This document shows positions 1 through 10,321 of a stretch of 64,000 nucleotides of DNA, piece by piece. The stretch spans positions 60,511,501-60,575,500 of the forward strand of contig BSWB01000004.1 of the NCBI GenBank assembly GCA_033239125.1, written 5' to 3'. The DNA is from Fagopyrum homotropicum. Its lineage: Eukaryota > Streptophyta > Magnoliopsida > Caryophyllales > Polygonaceae. Both the position numbers and the translations under genes were made by a program. Numbering within the stretch: position 1 is the first letter of the stretch; every line of letters begins with the position of its first letter. The notes beneath the pieces are model-generated. The model saw nothing but the letters and a program-made list of their open reading frames with translations, was not told the origin of the DNA and made no database searches.

Positions 1-190
1 ATCTTTTGTTTGAAGTTTTAAAAAAGATTTGCTGTTGTTTTATTGGTATTAAAATTGGTCTTTTAAAAGCTTGATTTTCTCATGATCTTGTTATTTCCTT
101 GTCAAAAAGGACCTACTTTTTCTATCTTTTTCATTCTGTCACAAGAAACCCTATTTCAAAATCCCTTGATTTCTCTCTCAAACTTCCCTA

Positions 191-1519
191 ATGGCACCCA
201 GAAGCAAAAAATCTGCTCCTTAATCTCCCAAAAAGAAAGTCGTTCAGAGTCCCTCAATTGCTAAAGAACAAAAATCTTCTGAGGATCTTGATACATCTCA
301 AACGACTGGTCTTCCCTCATCATGGTTCGTTAATTTTCAAGCTTCTAGATCTTGGCTTGATGGGTTTCACAATCGACCGCTCTGTATGTGTGATTTAGTG
401 GACACTAATTTTCTCGACACTCTTAAGTTTCCCTGCATAGATATGCTAAAAAGTTCAATTATGTGGAAGGTTCTAAACCCTGGAGATTTTGCTTTTCGAC
501 AACTCACATGACTATTCTTTGTTAATCTCACCGCAAAAGGGACAAAGGATGTATCACTCTTGAATCTTCAGTCAAAAGGTACTCCGATTTCACTCACTCC
601 TATTTTAAGTGAGATTTTTGGAATACCTACAGATGTTGTATTCAACTATCCTTCAAGATTAGAGAGTGTTCGTATTGCTAAGGATAAATTTCTAGTTCCG
701 AATTCAACGTCACGTCAACTTACTCTCACATCTCTAACCTTAGAGGCTAAAATAGTGTTTACTATAGTGGTTCGATGTGTTGTTCCTCGTGCAAACTCAA
801 GAGAGCTGCTGACTGGTCAATCTCTAGAATTAATTCATCTGCTTATGTCTGATTTGGACATAGATGTTTTGAATCTGATTCTCAACCATATGGTACATTT
901 TATCAATTCTAAGAGACCTATTTCTCTGCGCTATGGAAATTTGTTGCCTAAGGTCTTTGAATATTATAAAATTGACACATCCTTTGAGGAAAGAAAATCT
1001 ATTTCTGGAAAAATTGATGAGAACTGCTTAGAACGTCTAGGGATTGAGAAAACTCTTGGAGGAACATGGACGTTAAAAGGAAAAGGAACTACTAAAAATC
1101 CAAGCGAAGAAGCTAAACCTTCTCCTACTCCAGAAATCAGGTTAGAAGGTTTTGAAAAAGAAATAACCTATCTGAGTCGTGAATTATCTAATTTTCAGTT
1201 TGACACCAAGAGGAGAATGGATACAAATTTCTAGTTGCTAACTACCAAAAATTCTAAAGTCAATGAAATGTATTTGATGAATGCTCTTACACTGACTACA
1301 ATGGGAAGCATTTTGCCCATTTCTGAAGATGTAGCTCAACATACACAAGAGAAAGTTGAGAATGTGCTGATGAATTGTAAAAGGCGTGTACAAAATAAAT
1401 CAATTCTGTATCCAACTCATGTTGAGCCAATGTTTTTGCCAAATGTTGAGTATGAAGTAGTTAAGCAGAGAAGAGCTGAAGAAAACAGAAGTCGTTTGGC
1501 AGCTGAAATGGATGATTGA
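191..1519 (+). pseudogene. Retroelement accessory ORF (plant-transposon-protein type), broken
   Basis: One reading frame runs from an ATG at 191 to the stop at 1519 (about 443 codons) but is interrupted by TAA at 221, TGA at 509 and TAG at 1232. The middle part (560-1234) has the layout of the 'putative plant transposon protein' family carried by plant LTR retrotransposons: an IFGIP segment, then VPRANSREL, then an inner helix-rich segment and SLRYGNLLPKVFEYY near residue 250. The tail (1235-1519) is charged and helical. The family's function is unknown; it usually lies outside gag-pol. Here it lies just upstream of a polypurine tract and LTR, so it was the 3'-most ORF of the element entering from the left. 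Family call by eye from motif order. Confidence 0.6.
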
Positions 1520-1807
1520 CGCTATAAGAAATCTTCATCCAAAGGGAAGAGGAGGTTCTATGAGGAGAATAGAGTTGACTGGTTTTCTGAAAATTTTGTT
1601 ATGTGGTTTGTGAAAATACTCTTTTGGGTCTGTAATCGTGTTTAAAACTCCCGGGCTTTGACTATTTTTTCTCCCTTGTTAAAAGACAAAGTGGGAGAAA
1701 TAATGATCCGACATTTCGATATTATGCATTCTGCATTTTAGTTTTGATTTTCATATGCATTGCTAAACTAACAAATGCGAGTACGATAAAACATTTGTGT
1801 TGTCTTC
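1520..1807 (+). other. 3' untranslated region of the first element
   Basis: AT-rich stretch between the accessory ORF and the polypurine tract. No ORF or RNA gene seen. Confidence 0.5.
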
Positions 1808-1822
1808 CATCAAGGGGGAGAT
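1808..1822 (+). promoter_or_regulatory. Polypurine tract (plus-strand primer)
   Basis: Purine run CAAGGGGGAGAT lies directly before an LTR that starts with TG at 1823. This is the expected place and composition of a retrotransposon PPT; the AAGGGGGAGATTG form resembles Ty1/copia SIRE elements. Confidence 0.65.
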
Positions 1823-2916
1823 TGAAAACTCCACCTTGTTTATAATGTTTTTCAAGGGCCTTGGAATATCACTCAAGAACACAAGGAAGATAGCGTTACA
1901 AAGGAACGATCTCAAAGGCCTTGGAGTTATATAGTTGCACGACAAAACAAGGATTCAAATGTAAAGAAGATTTTGCAAGAACGAATTGCTCAACAGAAAT
2001 ATTTCAGAAAAGATATTTTACAACTGAAGATCTCAACCGAAGATTAGAGAATCATTTCAGAAGATTTTCTAAAATAGAAAAGCGTCAAAATATCTTCTCT
2101 TTCGGTTCAACAAAGAACGAAAAGATCAAGGAGCTAAGGACTCGACGAGTTGTCAGGAGTTGAAGATTTGCAACATCTACCTTATCTCAAAACAAGAAGC
2201 TATCTTCATGGAGAAGAAGATTCATCTTCAAACGGTCATCTCTCCAACGGTTCCATAGAAGAGTATAAATGAAGATGGTAATCGAAGAAGAAAAGACACA
2301 CAAGCATATACGGAAAACATCTTTACGTCTTCAAGCAACCGAAACATCTTCATTTGATTCGTTGTTTTCCTTTCTCTCATTTACGCAAAAGCTTTATCCC
2401 CTTAGAGAGATAAAATACAAGAGCTCCATTGGAAGATCTAAATAGTGTTATACTAGAGTGTGTGTTACTCTGTGAAGTAACTAGGCTATTATAGCTAGGT
2501 TGAGAGTTGGAGCTAGATCGTAACATTGGCCACAGTGAGAGAAGAAGGGGATTTCTTCTAGTTTGTATCTAAGACTCTTTGAAGATGATAATAGATAGTT
2601 AGATCCTAAGGCTATACCCTGGGACGGAGAGTAGGCTATTTAGAGCCGATCCTCGTGTCAATCTTATACATTCCGCACTATATCTTGCTATTGTGACTAA
2701 CTTTGTTTTTGCAGGAGCACGAAGTCAAGTTCCTTGAAAGTTGTTTCAAAGCCCTTGAAATCAAAGTTTCACTAAGAGCACAAATTGACATCAAGTCCCT
2801 TGAAAGGAGTTTCAAGGCCTTGAGATTTTGTTTGCAAAAAGTTACCATACTCTATTCAACCCCTCCCCCCCTTTAGAGTATCTTTTAACTCATTTAATTC
2901 ACCTACCGGTTCTTCA
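1823..2916 (+). repeat. 3' LTR of the first element (possibly SIRE-like)
   Basis: Starts TGAAAACT after the PPT and plausibly ends GGTTCTTCA at 2916, where sequence of a different LTR begins. A TATA box (TATAAAT) lies at 2263-2269. A pyrimidine/C-rich stretch just before the end (CAACCCCTCCCCCCC) is like the end of SIRE LTRs. The LTR carries repeated CAAGGCCTTG-type palindromes near both ends (1848-1865, 1911-1926, 2732-2770, 2796-2826). The left partner LTR is outside the window, so the family is provisional and the 3' boundary could be off by a few bases. Confidence 0.5.
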
Positions 2917-3756
2917 ATTATGATGATGATTGTTGGCTAAACCCCCATGATAATCTAGGGTGAAGGGTCGATGGTTGTGGTAGAGATGATGATAGATTGA
3001 GCCTTAACAGATCGGACCTTGAGAGTTGTGAGACGAAACCCTCGAATGAGGATTTCCACGGCCTGTTCTTCAGGAACCACGACCGTGGTTTCCCAAGATT
3101 TGCCCGTGGTTTCCTCTGTTTTGCACGCTTCGCTTTTGCCGTTATCCAAAGTTCAAGATTCCTTAAATCCTACCTTTGTTAACCCTTTCCAACCCTTAGC
3201 CTTGCTTGGTTGTGAGTGTTTACGAGATCTAGGTAATAGGGGATTCAAAACTCTCTATTAAGGTGAGGAGTGTCAATTGCCTTTGCTTTTGTCTTTCTTT
3301 TCCCTGTGTTTTGGTTTGGTATGAGAGCTAAATCCAATCCTTATGCCCTCTTCTTGACAAGACTCAACATCCGTTAAGTAGAATCCTTTGGTTGGGACAA
3401 AAGGAAGTTGGATCTTCACCGGACGTCATCCTACCGAAGAATATATACCTTGCTATCCAGCTTTGTCTGTACACTTCTTTAGATATCTTGAATCGAACAC
3501 CGCAACCGGATATTTCAATCTCTAGAATCCGTATTCCTATTATTCTTGCTTCTATATTCTTTATTGTATTCATTGCTTTGCTCGCTACCCAAGTTGGATT
3601 ACCTTTACTGCTTTGTTCTCACCGATTCCCTGAGATCGACTCCGGAATATCAGCCCATACTACGATTGATATGTACACTGCGGGTTCGCTATCGTTAGAC
3701 TTAATTCTGGATATAAATATAAAGTTTATTTGTCCACACACCTTTTGGAGCGAACA
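2917..3756 (+). repeat. 3' part of an Athila-type LTR
   Basis: Aligns by eye with the second half of the Athila LTR at 50423-52252: GTTGGCTA, a wording-swapped palindrome cluster at 3053-3112, and the ending ACTGCGGGTTCGCTA ... GGAGCGAACA. It ends with CA at 3756 and is not followed by a tRNA primer site, so it is a 3' or solo LTR. The first half is missing because the preceding element seems to have inserted into it. Its palindrome arms are of the CCACGG type, as in element C. Confidence 0.7.
3053..3112 (+). repeat. Palindrome triad, CCACGG word
   Basis: Order: TTCCACGG half-site, spacer CTGTTCTTCAGGA, ACCACGACCGTGGTT palindrome, spacer, CCCGTGGTTT reversed half-site. Spacers match those of element A's LTR at 51350-51410; arms differ. 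Confidence 0.75.
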
Positions 3757-3845
3757 GTTGACTCTGCTGATACTAAAGAATGAAAAAAAAAAGAAGTAAA
3801 GATGAATAATATGATAATTGGGCAATGTAGATTCGAGAGATCAAA
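3757..3845. other. Unassigned junction
   Basis: Short A-rich sequence between a plus-oriented and a minus-oriented Athila-type LTR. It may be the degraded end of the minus LTR; nothing firm is visible. Confidence 0.3.
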
Positions 3846-4008
3846 CTATCCAATTGTGCTTTTCGATTCAAGATTTTTATAAACTAGGACAAGGTTGGGA
3901 TCGTTAAGGAAAGGTGTTTCTAAGATGGGAATCATCACGGGGGAGGTCTCTCAAGACACTATCCCAAACCAAACCTCCTATCACTGGGTAAGTCTCAAGG
4001 ATCAAACG
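3846..4008 (-). repeat. Athila-type LTR 'G', left piece
   Basis: Antisense LTR sequence. It has the CACCGGGTAAGTCTC-type phrases seen in the LTRs of C, E and D. It stops at AAACG (4004-4008) where LTR 'F' begins and resumes at 5878. Confidence 0.65.
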
Positions 4009-4061
4009 TGTAAGAGACTTAGTGTTGAGAGTGCTGAGCTGTGTTGGATCCTGCCTGAACC

Positions 4062-4140
4062 GCCCCTGCGGCCAAGGCTTGGCGCCCTTGCGGGCCATCT
4101 GAGTCGCCCCTGCGGCCAGCACATCCGCCCCTACGGATTA
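4062..4140 (+). repeat. CCGCCCCTGCGG word cluster 1 of LTR F
   Basis: Four copies in 80 bp: CCGCCCCTGCGG, GCGCCCTTGCGGG, TCGCCCCTGCGG and CCGCCCCTACGG. Each is an imperfect palindrome (CCGC ... GCGG). Confidence 0.75.
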
Positions 4141-4495
4141 GGTTGTGTTGCAGCCGTCTTCATTGACTCGTGCCTTTGCTTTTGACCCTTCCTTCGTTTA
4201 TAAGTTTCCTTCCCTTATAGATGAGGGTTTCTTCACTCTCTCTCCAACTCCATCTTCTCTCCTACATTCTTCTCTTCTTCTCTTCTCCTCCTTTGAATCT
4301 TCTTCTTGTTTTTCCTTGATCTTGTAAGAGTTTTGAAGAGAGTTTGTGTGGTTTTGAATGATGATTATGGTTAATGATGTTGTTGTGCCTTTGATGAGCC
4401 AGACTTGAGGTTGTGGTGAGGAGTATTCCACTATTAGGTTTCATCTTGGTAAGATCTTCCTCCTCCTCTTCTTTCTTTCTTCCTATCTTCTTTTC

Positions 4496-4555
4496 CTTCT
4501 TCTTAGCTTAGGATTCGACAAGTTGAGTCTTGTCGAATCCTAAGCTAAGAAGAAG
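4496..4555. repeat. Perfect 27-bp inverted repeat, 6-nt loop
   Basis: Arms 4496-4522 and 4529-4555 are exact reverse complements around TTGAGT. The inner arm is GGATTCGACAAG. It lies within LTR F downstream of a pyrimidine-rich stretch. Confidence 0.85.
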
Positions 4556-4617
4556 TGAAGAAGTGAAGAGAGATGAGTGAATGATCAAAGAGAAGTTGAA
4601 GACGAGTCCCTACTGTC

Positions 4618-4707
4618 CAGCCGCCCCTGCGCCACCTCAGAGCCGCCTTTGCGCATGGTGTGCCACCGCCCCTGCGTGTGGAGCCGCCGTCCCTACGCCT
4701 CTCTGCA
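4618..4707 (+). repeat. CCGCCCCTGCGG word cluster 2 of LTR F
   Basis: Variants CCGCCCCTGCG, CCGCCTTTGCGC, CCGCCCCTGCGTG and CCGCCGTCCCTACG, about 110 bp upstream of the LTR's TATA box. Confidence 0.65.
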
Positions 4708-6209
4708 TTCTAGCTTTGCTTTTCTCTTGTCACGCAGGTGTATCTTGCTTCCGGGCTTACTAAGGATGGAATTGTCCCTTCCTTTCCTACTGTGAGTGTG
4801 TAGCATCATGCTAGGTATAAATTAGAGTGTGATGATAATGTTATGCCTTGTACGGATTTGAGGATTTAGGATATCGAGTGAGAGTTATAGTATGTATATG
4901 ATCCTTATGGATCCCTTTAGGTCTAGGTATGGCCCCTTTGAATAATAGGAGATTGATATCCTTTTCTGCCTTGTTATTAGGTAGTGTCCCTCTCAGGATT
5001 TAAGGTTGATCGTGGTTGAGATTATACGAGGTTGAGGTAAGTTTGTAGGACTTACTTAGCTACCATCCTTATTGGTTGTATGTGTGAGTAGTATGTATGC
5101 CTTGCTTATGCAGGTGTTGATTATTTTTACCCAAACCGGACTAAGATGACCACTTAGCGTGCAGTTGTGGATTTGAGTGTTTGTAATGGTTGTGTGCGCT
5201 CATATGATTGTTGCATTTATAACCTAAAGCGGACTAGGATGACCACTTCATTACCTTAAAAGGCCCAAGTGTATTATAACGGGTTGTGACCACTTGACAA
5301 AGCTCGCGTAGTGGAGGATGTGCTCGGAAACTCAGCAGCACAGGGGGCTGGTGGTAAATCCACCTCCACGCAAAACCCTGTGCTTTAAGGTGGGAAGAGC
5401 CGGGGATCTTTAGTTCCTCGTGTCACAAAATAAGTTGAATTAGTAATGGAATAACATTATTAAAGATAATAAATGGATGTGTATGTGACATTGCATATTG
5501 CGATGTGTGTATGTGCTATTACTTCATTCTTATTCATTTATGTTAGCTAACGATTTATACCGTGTTGTAGTTGATCCACAAATTAGGAGGACTGCAGAGT
5601 GAGCCAGATGGATGATCAGCCAAGGGCTCTTGTACACTAGGTTGTTCGTGGAATATGGGATGTTTTGTACTTGTATGTTTATGGTGGCTGTTTTGTACTC
5701 GGTTGTGATGTTGTAAACCTTTTGATATGTAAATTATACAGTTTTATGTATTTGATTTTAATTTGTCAATGCCTTGTTGTAAGATCCAGTGAACTTGTTA
5801 TCAGGCTAGGATCAGGATCCATTGTGAGGTCCTAGCCCAATGTGGCATCCCGAGTCCCGTGGGTTCGGGGTGTTACAAAACAAACAAAAACTCAAACCAA
5901 CAACTCAACCTAAGGGTCAAGAAATAACCTTTACCGGGTAAGTATCAAGTAAAGCTCACTGAGGCTAGAAGAAGGCACTCGGAAACCTAATAAAGGAGTT
6001 TGAATTCTTTATTACCTAGAACTAGTCATATTTGGTAACCAAGAAAGGGAATCACCGGGTAAGTCTCTTCCCAAGCTTAGATGTAAGCCTTCAAGGGAAC
6101 TAAGGGTATGAATGGCTCAATAAAGGCTAGGATTTGGGCAATCTAAAACCTAAGCATAATGATATAACAAAAACGGATCAACAGAAGAAACCGCGGGTTG
6201 TTCTAACAA

Positions 6210-6247
6210 AAATCTCGGCCAAGATTTTCAAGAACATGCCGAGATTT
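6210..6247 (-). repeat. Palindrome cluster 1 of LTR G, AATCTCGG word
   Basis: Plus strand: AATCTCGGCCAAGATTTT, spacer AAGAACAT, GCCGAGATTT. On the sense strand the ATGTTCTT spacer matches CTGTTCTT of elements A, C and D. Confidence 0.7.
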
Positions 6248-6721
6248 GACTGCTTAAAGGTTAAACCAACTCTTCAGGGTCCAATGTAACTTAAAGGTTC
6301 ATCTATCATCATCTAAACCACAACCATCAACCAATCACCATAAAATTGCAGGGGTTTGACCAACAACACACATATTCAAATCAAGAAAGATATATAAGGG
6401 ATTTAAGATAACCATAAACCAATAAAGCTAAAAGAAAAGTAAGAAATATTTAGCAATACGTCTTCAATATCTCAAAGAAAAAGCAAACCAATAACAAAGA
6501 TCTAGTCTTTAATCCAAAGCAATGAAATCTAGAACTATCTTTCTCTCCAAGAAATCATCAAATCTCTCTAAATCCAAAGTGTTGTAGCCGTCAATGTTAT
6601 TCCCTGCGTATCTCTGAGTAATGAGTGGTATGTCAGACGTCCTTTGATTGCTGCAAGGCCCTATATCTTATAGGAAAAACTAGAGTTTGAAAGCTTGGGC
6701 TTGGACTGATTTTAAAACAAA

Positions 6722-6777
6722 ATGTCGGATGATCTTCTTATTAATCTCGGCCGAGATTTATCAATGTCGGGCAAACA
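6722..6777 (-). repeat. Palindrome cluster 2 of LTR G
   Basis: Perfect palindrome AATCTCGGCCGAGATT flanked on both sides by AATGTCGG half-words. It sits just upstream (sense strand) of the presumed TATA. Confidence 0.7.
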
Positions 6778-7080
6778 TTTTTATTCTGTACTCGTCTTTC
6801 TTTGCTCTTTCCTTCCTTCCTTTTGATGATGTTTGAACCTCCTTTAGTGCTCCACTATGCTCCAATGTGATCCACCTTGAGGCCTTAGCCTTAATTCTTT
6901 CACTTCGCTCCAAAATTCTCCAAATTACCTACAAATGCAACAAGAATCCGTGTAGACATCTATTCTAGCAAAGTATGCAAATATGAGCTCAAATGCTACG
7001 AATTTGTGTCTATGCGTGCAAGAGAAAGGGAAGAACTACCTATATGCAAAACTATACTAATGACATAATCCATGTCATCA

Positions 7081-7441
7081 ATAAATAAAACTTAGTCTTT
7101 AACACTGTCTTGCATTCATCTTTTCCGCATTCTGATTTGATGATATTCACCCTTAAGGTCAATTTTTGAGAACAACGTGGATCCACTAAGCTCATCAAGC
7201 AGATTGTCCAATTTGGGATTGGGACGATGATACTTAATGGTGATATTATTGATTGATATTCAATCAACACACAACCTCCAAGTGTTATCCTTTTTAGGTA
7301 CCAAACGGACGGGAACATCACATGGACTCAAACTTTCTCTTACATAGCCTTTATCTAAGAGCTCTTGAACTTGACCTTGAATCTCTTGACTTTCGTGAAG
7401 ATTTATCTTATAGTTTGGACGATTAGGAAGTGTAGCACTAG
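7081..7441 (-). pseudogene. Reverse transcriptase fragment of H
   Basis: The minus-strand translation gives the N-terminal RT region of a Reina/CRM-type chromovirus: RPNYKINLHESQEIQ, GYVRESLSPCDVPV, LVPKKDNTWRLCVD, LDNLLDELSGSTLFSKIDLK and YHQIRMRKDECKTVLKTKF. An in-frame stop follows LCVD. The fragment ends before the catalytic YxDD motif because LTR G replaces the rest. The domain would have copied element RNA into DNA; this copy cannot. Confidence 0.75.
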
Positions 7442-7608
7442 AAGGAACGTCTCACATCCTTGTACATTTTACTCGCACTGGGATGTACTTAGTATGGGGT
7501 TGAATGAGCCTCAACAAATATCCTCTATCTCAGCTCCCTATTTGATGGAACACAAATACGACCTTGGTGTCTCATCATTCCATTAGTACCAATGGTGAAC
7601 TAGGGTGG
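7442..7608. other. Unassigned sequence at the H/I junction
   Basis: Between the H RT fragment and the first recognisable integrase codons of I. No motif recognised. Confidence 0.3.
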
Positions 7609-8803
7609 TTTGAAGCCCGACGTGCCTCAATATGTAGCTCAGTATGCGACATGCCAGCAGGTCAAGATTGAGCATCGTAGGTCCGAAGGAGAGCTCCACC
7701 CACTGTCAATGCCACAATGGAAGTAGAAGGACATCTCTATGGATTTTGTCACGGGATTGAGACTCAACAGAGGTTTTGATGCTATTTGGGTAGTGGTAGA
7801 CCGTTTGACGAAGACCACACGTTTTATCCCGATAAAAGAAATGTGGTTGGTGAGTCGTCTTGCTGAGGAGTCACCGGACACATTGTGAGACTCCATGGAG
7901 TACCAAGGACTATCATTTCCGACAGAGACGGACGTTTCACCTCGAGATTTTGACAGCATGTACATACAAATTTGGGGATGAGTCTCACTTTACCTCTACT
8001 TATCACCCACAGACTGACGGTCAGTCTGAGATGACCATCCAAATATTAGAGGAAATTTTGCGAGCCTGTGTGCTAGATTGAGGACAGGTATGGCCAAATC
8101 ACCTTCCCCTTGTAGAGTTTTCTTATAGTAATAGTTGGCACGCGTCTATTGTGATGGCTCCTTTCGAGGCTTTGTACGGATGAGATGTCATATACTATTG
8201 TGTTGGGATGGGCCTTACAGAGCTGAGGGATTAGCACAGTGGTAGATATAGGACGACATCACTCGAGTGGCTTTGGTCCGAGAGCGGATGTTAACAGCTA
8301 AGAGTCGTCAGAAACCCTACGCCGACAAGAAGCGTCGACCTTTGGAGTTTAGAGTAGGTGTGCAAGTATGGTTGAGAGTGTCACCGACAAGAGGCATCAG
8401 GCGTTTCGGCATTAAGGGGAAGCTTAGTCCCCGATATGTCGGACCTTTTGAGATTTTGGAGAGAGTCAGAGAGGTTGTCTACTAGCTAGCACTACCGTCG
8501 AGACTAGAGGGTTTTCATCCAGTCTTCCATGTATCTCAGTTGAGAGAGTACATTCCGGACCCGAGGCACGTCATCAACTACGAGGATCTGATAGTTGAGC
8601 CAAATCACACTTTTGTGGAGTACCAAGTAGCCGTCCTAGAGCGCAATATAGGACGCCTGCGGTCCATGGGGATACCGATGTTGAGGATCCAGTGGTCTAG
8701 ACGAGGAGCGAATGAGGCTACTTGGGAGACATAGGAGAACATTAGACGTAGTTATCCTGAGTTCTTTGCGGAGTTAGCTGCTACTTCTGTACCGACAAGT
8801 TAG
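7609..8803 (+). pseudogene. Integrase and chromodomain of Tekay-like element 'I'
   Basis: Three-frame reading recovers, in order: the end of the HHCC zinc finger (CQQVKIEH), the core (MDFVTGL, WVVVDRLTKT, SDRDGRFTSRF, YHPQTDGQSE, SYSNSWHASI), the C-terminal domain (RPLEFRVGVQVWLRVSPT, KLSPRYVGPFEI) and a chromodomain (EPNHTFVEYQVAVLE ... WSRRGANEATWE). Stops and frameshifts occur throughout, including near 7846-7900, 8080 and 8483. The family integrates cDNA; the chromodomain targets heterochromatin. RT and everything upstream are missing. Close relative of K's integrase at 22740-23690. Confidence 0.8.
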
Positions 8804-9299
8804 TGCTCGGATGTTGTCTTGTGTGACTTTTATGATTATACATTGGATTGAGTGATTGTGTTTATGTGTTGCCTGATTATGATGATTGAGTAGTTATTAT
8901 ATGTGTGTGAGCTATTTTCATTTATCTAAGTTTTGGATAGCTAGCTAATGGTTGATTTCTTTTATTGTTGGACTTACCATAGGTTAAAGTAGCGGCTGAG
9001 TGATCCGGAAGTAGTGGTCAACCGGGTTTCCGTACTCCCTTGTACGCAGTTGGATATTTTGTTATTGTTTCCCTCTTTGTATGTTGACATTTGGACTTTT
9101 TTTTTTATCTTAAGTACATTATTGGTTGTTAGTAGCATGTCGTTACATTCATGGTATTAAAATATCGTTTTTTGAATTTCGGTTTCCTTATTTGTGCCTT
9201 GTTGTAAGATCTAGTAGAAGCGTTGTCAAACTAGGGTTAGGACCCACTGTGAGGGCCTTAACCGTGACTCCCCGGGTTCTAAGAATTCGGGGTGTTACA
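8804..9299 (+). repeat. 3' end of element I: 3' UTR and truncated LTR
   Basis: About 500 bp after the chromodomain, ending TTCGGGGTGTTACA at 9299, the same LTR end as F and K. Far shorter than the 1.6-1.9 kb LTRs of F and K, so the LTR is internally deleted. The PPT was not located. Confidence 0.55.
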
Positions 9300-9973
9300 A
9301 TTCATGCTATAGGTTTGACTATTAGGATGTGTAGCATGTGGAATTAAGTAAATTTGATGCTCAATGCCTAAGAAGGTGGAAGTCCTACTCGAATCTAATA
9401 CAGAAACACATCACAAAACTCATCTAGAAGGATTAGGATGGTTTGGGGTAAGGTAGCCTAAACTTCATCACTTAAAGTCACTAGAATTTTACATAAACTC
9501 ATATGAATGACATCCAAAGGGGTAAAGTCATGGATGTATTCTTTATTAGTATCCAGAAGGACTCTAGTGGAATGGGGTGAGATTTCTACACTAGGGTGAG
9601 ATGCACTTGTACAGTGTCTATGTTCTGCACTAGGGTAAGAAATCACTTCAATTGGGCGAGATTTGACACTAGGGTGAGGTTTTCCTTCAGTGGGGCGAAA
9701 TGTAGGTGCATTGGGACGAGATAAACCTTCCTTGGGGCAAGAATCTTCGCTAGGGTGAGATAAACCTTCCTTGGGGTGAGATTCTTCACTAGGGCAAGAA
9801 GCCTCTTCACTAGGGCAAGAAGCCTCTGCACTAAGGGCGAGATTTCTCTTCTTTGGGACAAAATGCTTCTTTGTTGGGGAGAAATTCTTCGTTGGAGTGC
9901 TTTTCTTCTCCCTTTATCTTGCCAAACTTTTGCTCCTTGCTCTTATCCTTCTTTTTCAATAGCTTTCATGATT
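9300..9973 (-). pseudogene. Protease-RT linker of H, with tandem repeats
   Basis: Minus-strand reading gives a low-complexity peptide made of units like SHPSE and SCPKEG, then VLLDTNKEYIHDFTPLD toward RT. The peptide repeats reflect a DNA tandem array (9555-9880). In functional chromoviruses this place is a variable linker of gag-pol. The rest (9300-9550) has no clear motif. Confidence 0.5.
9555..9880 (-). repeat. Degenerate tandem array, about 20-bp unit
   Basis: About 14 copies of a unit read on the plus strand as CACTAGGGYGAGATNNNCTTC, length varying roughly 16-25 bp. The GGGCGAGAT core is a half-site of the ATCTCG(G)CC word found elsewhere in H. Confidence 0.8.
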
Positions 9974-10321
9974 CTACAAAGGATTCATGGGTTTAAATGT
10001 TAATGTTTGACTATTAAACTCAAATGAATGGTTATTAGTATACCCATCATGCTTAGTTTTTCTATCAAATTGCAATGGAAGTCCTAAGAGAATATGAAAT
10101 GTTTGCATGGGCACAACATCACAAGTAATAGTATCCTCATAACTACCAAATGTGATGGTAACTTTAGCTTGCTTGTTCACTTTCAATTCACTACAATCAT
10201 TCAACCAATGTAACTTATATGGTCTAGGACGATAAAGTGGTAATTTGCAATTTATTAATCAAATCGACACTAGCAATATTGCAACAACTACCTCCATCAA
10301 TAATCATGTTACAGACCTTCC
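9974..10321 (-). pseudogene. Retropepsin-like protease remnant of H
   Basis: Minus-strand reading: IDGGSCCNIASVDLINKL (the active-site region of this lineage, with the usual DGGS in place of DTGA), then VNKQAKVTITFGSYEDTITCDVVPMQTFHILLGLPLQFDRK, typical of the second half of chromovirus protease. Frame breaks lie near 10230. The protein would cut the gag-pol polyprotein. Order gag-PR-linker-RT fits H. Confidence 0.7.

Larger units (their letters stand above)
4009..5877 (+). repeat. Solo LTR 'F' (Tekay/Del-like chromovirus)
   Basis: 1869 bp, starting TGTAAGAG and ending CGGGGTGTTACA. The end closely resembles the LTR end of K at 48164 and of I at 9299, both attached to Tekay-type pol. Flanks AAACG (4004-4008) and AAACA (5878-5882) look like a 5-bp target duplication with one CpG-to-CpA change. 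No internal domain, so an LTR-LTR recombinant. TATA box (TATAAAT) near 4816-4822. Contains two clusters of CCGCCCCTGCGG-type words (4062-4140, 4618-4707), a perfect 27-bp hairpin (4496-4555) and two copies of a GCGGACTA/GATGACCACTT phrase (about 5131-5160 and 5227-5255). Confidence 0.7.
5878..7080 (-). repeat. Athila-type LTR 'G', right piece
   Basis: Continues the antisense LTR interrupted by F. Same phrase order as the other Athila LTRs: ACCGGGTAAGT repeats, AATCACCATA near 6340, 'CGTGTAGACATCTATTC' near 6940. It ends CATGTCATCA at 7080 (sense start TGATGACATG). No PPT follows on the right and no primer site is seen on the left, so it is probably a solo LTR. TATA candidate on the minus strand near 6664-6676. 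Palindrome clusters at 6210-6247 and 6722-6777 use the AATCTCGG word. Confidence 0.7.

Noticed and set aside
3392..3799. 135-codon ORF as a small gene
   Set aside because: It lies across the LTR end and the next repeat, and shows no conserved domain.
9555..9880. CRISPR-like repeat array
   Set aside because: Units are degenerate, lack unique spacers and translate in the gag-pol frame of a plant retroelement.
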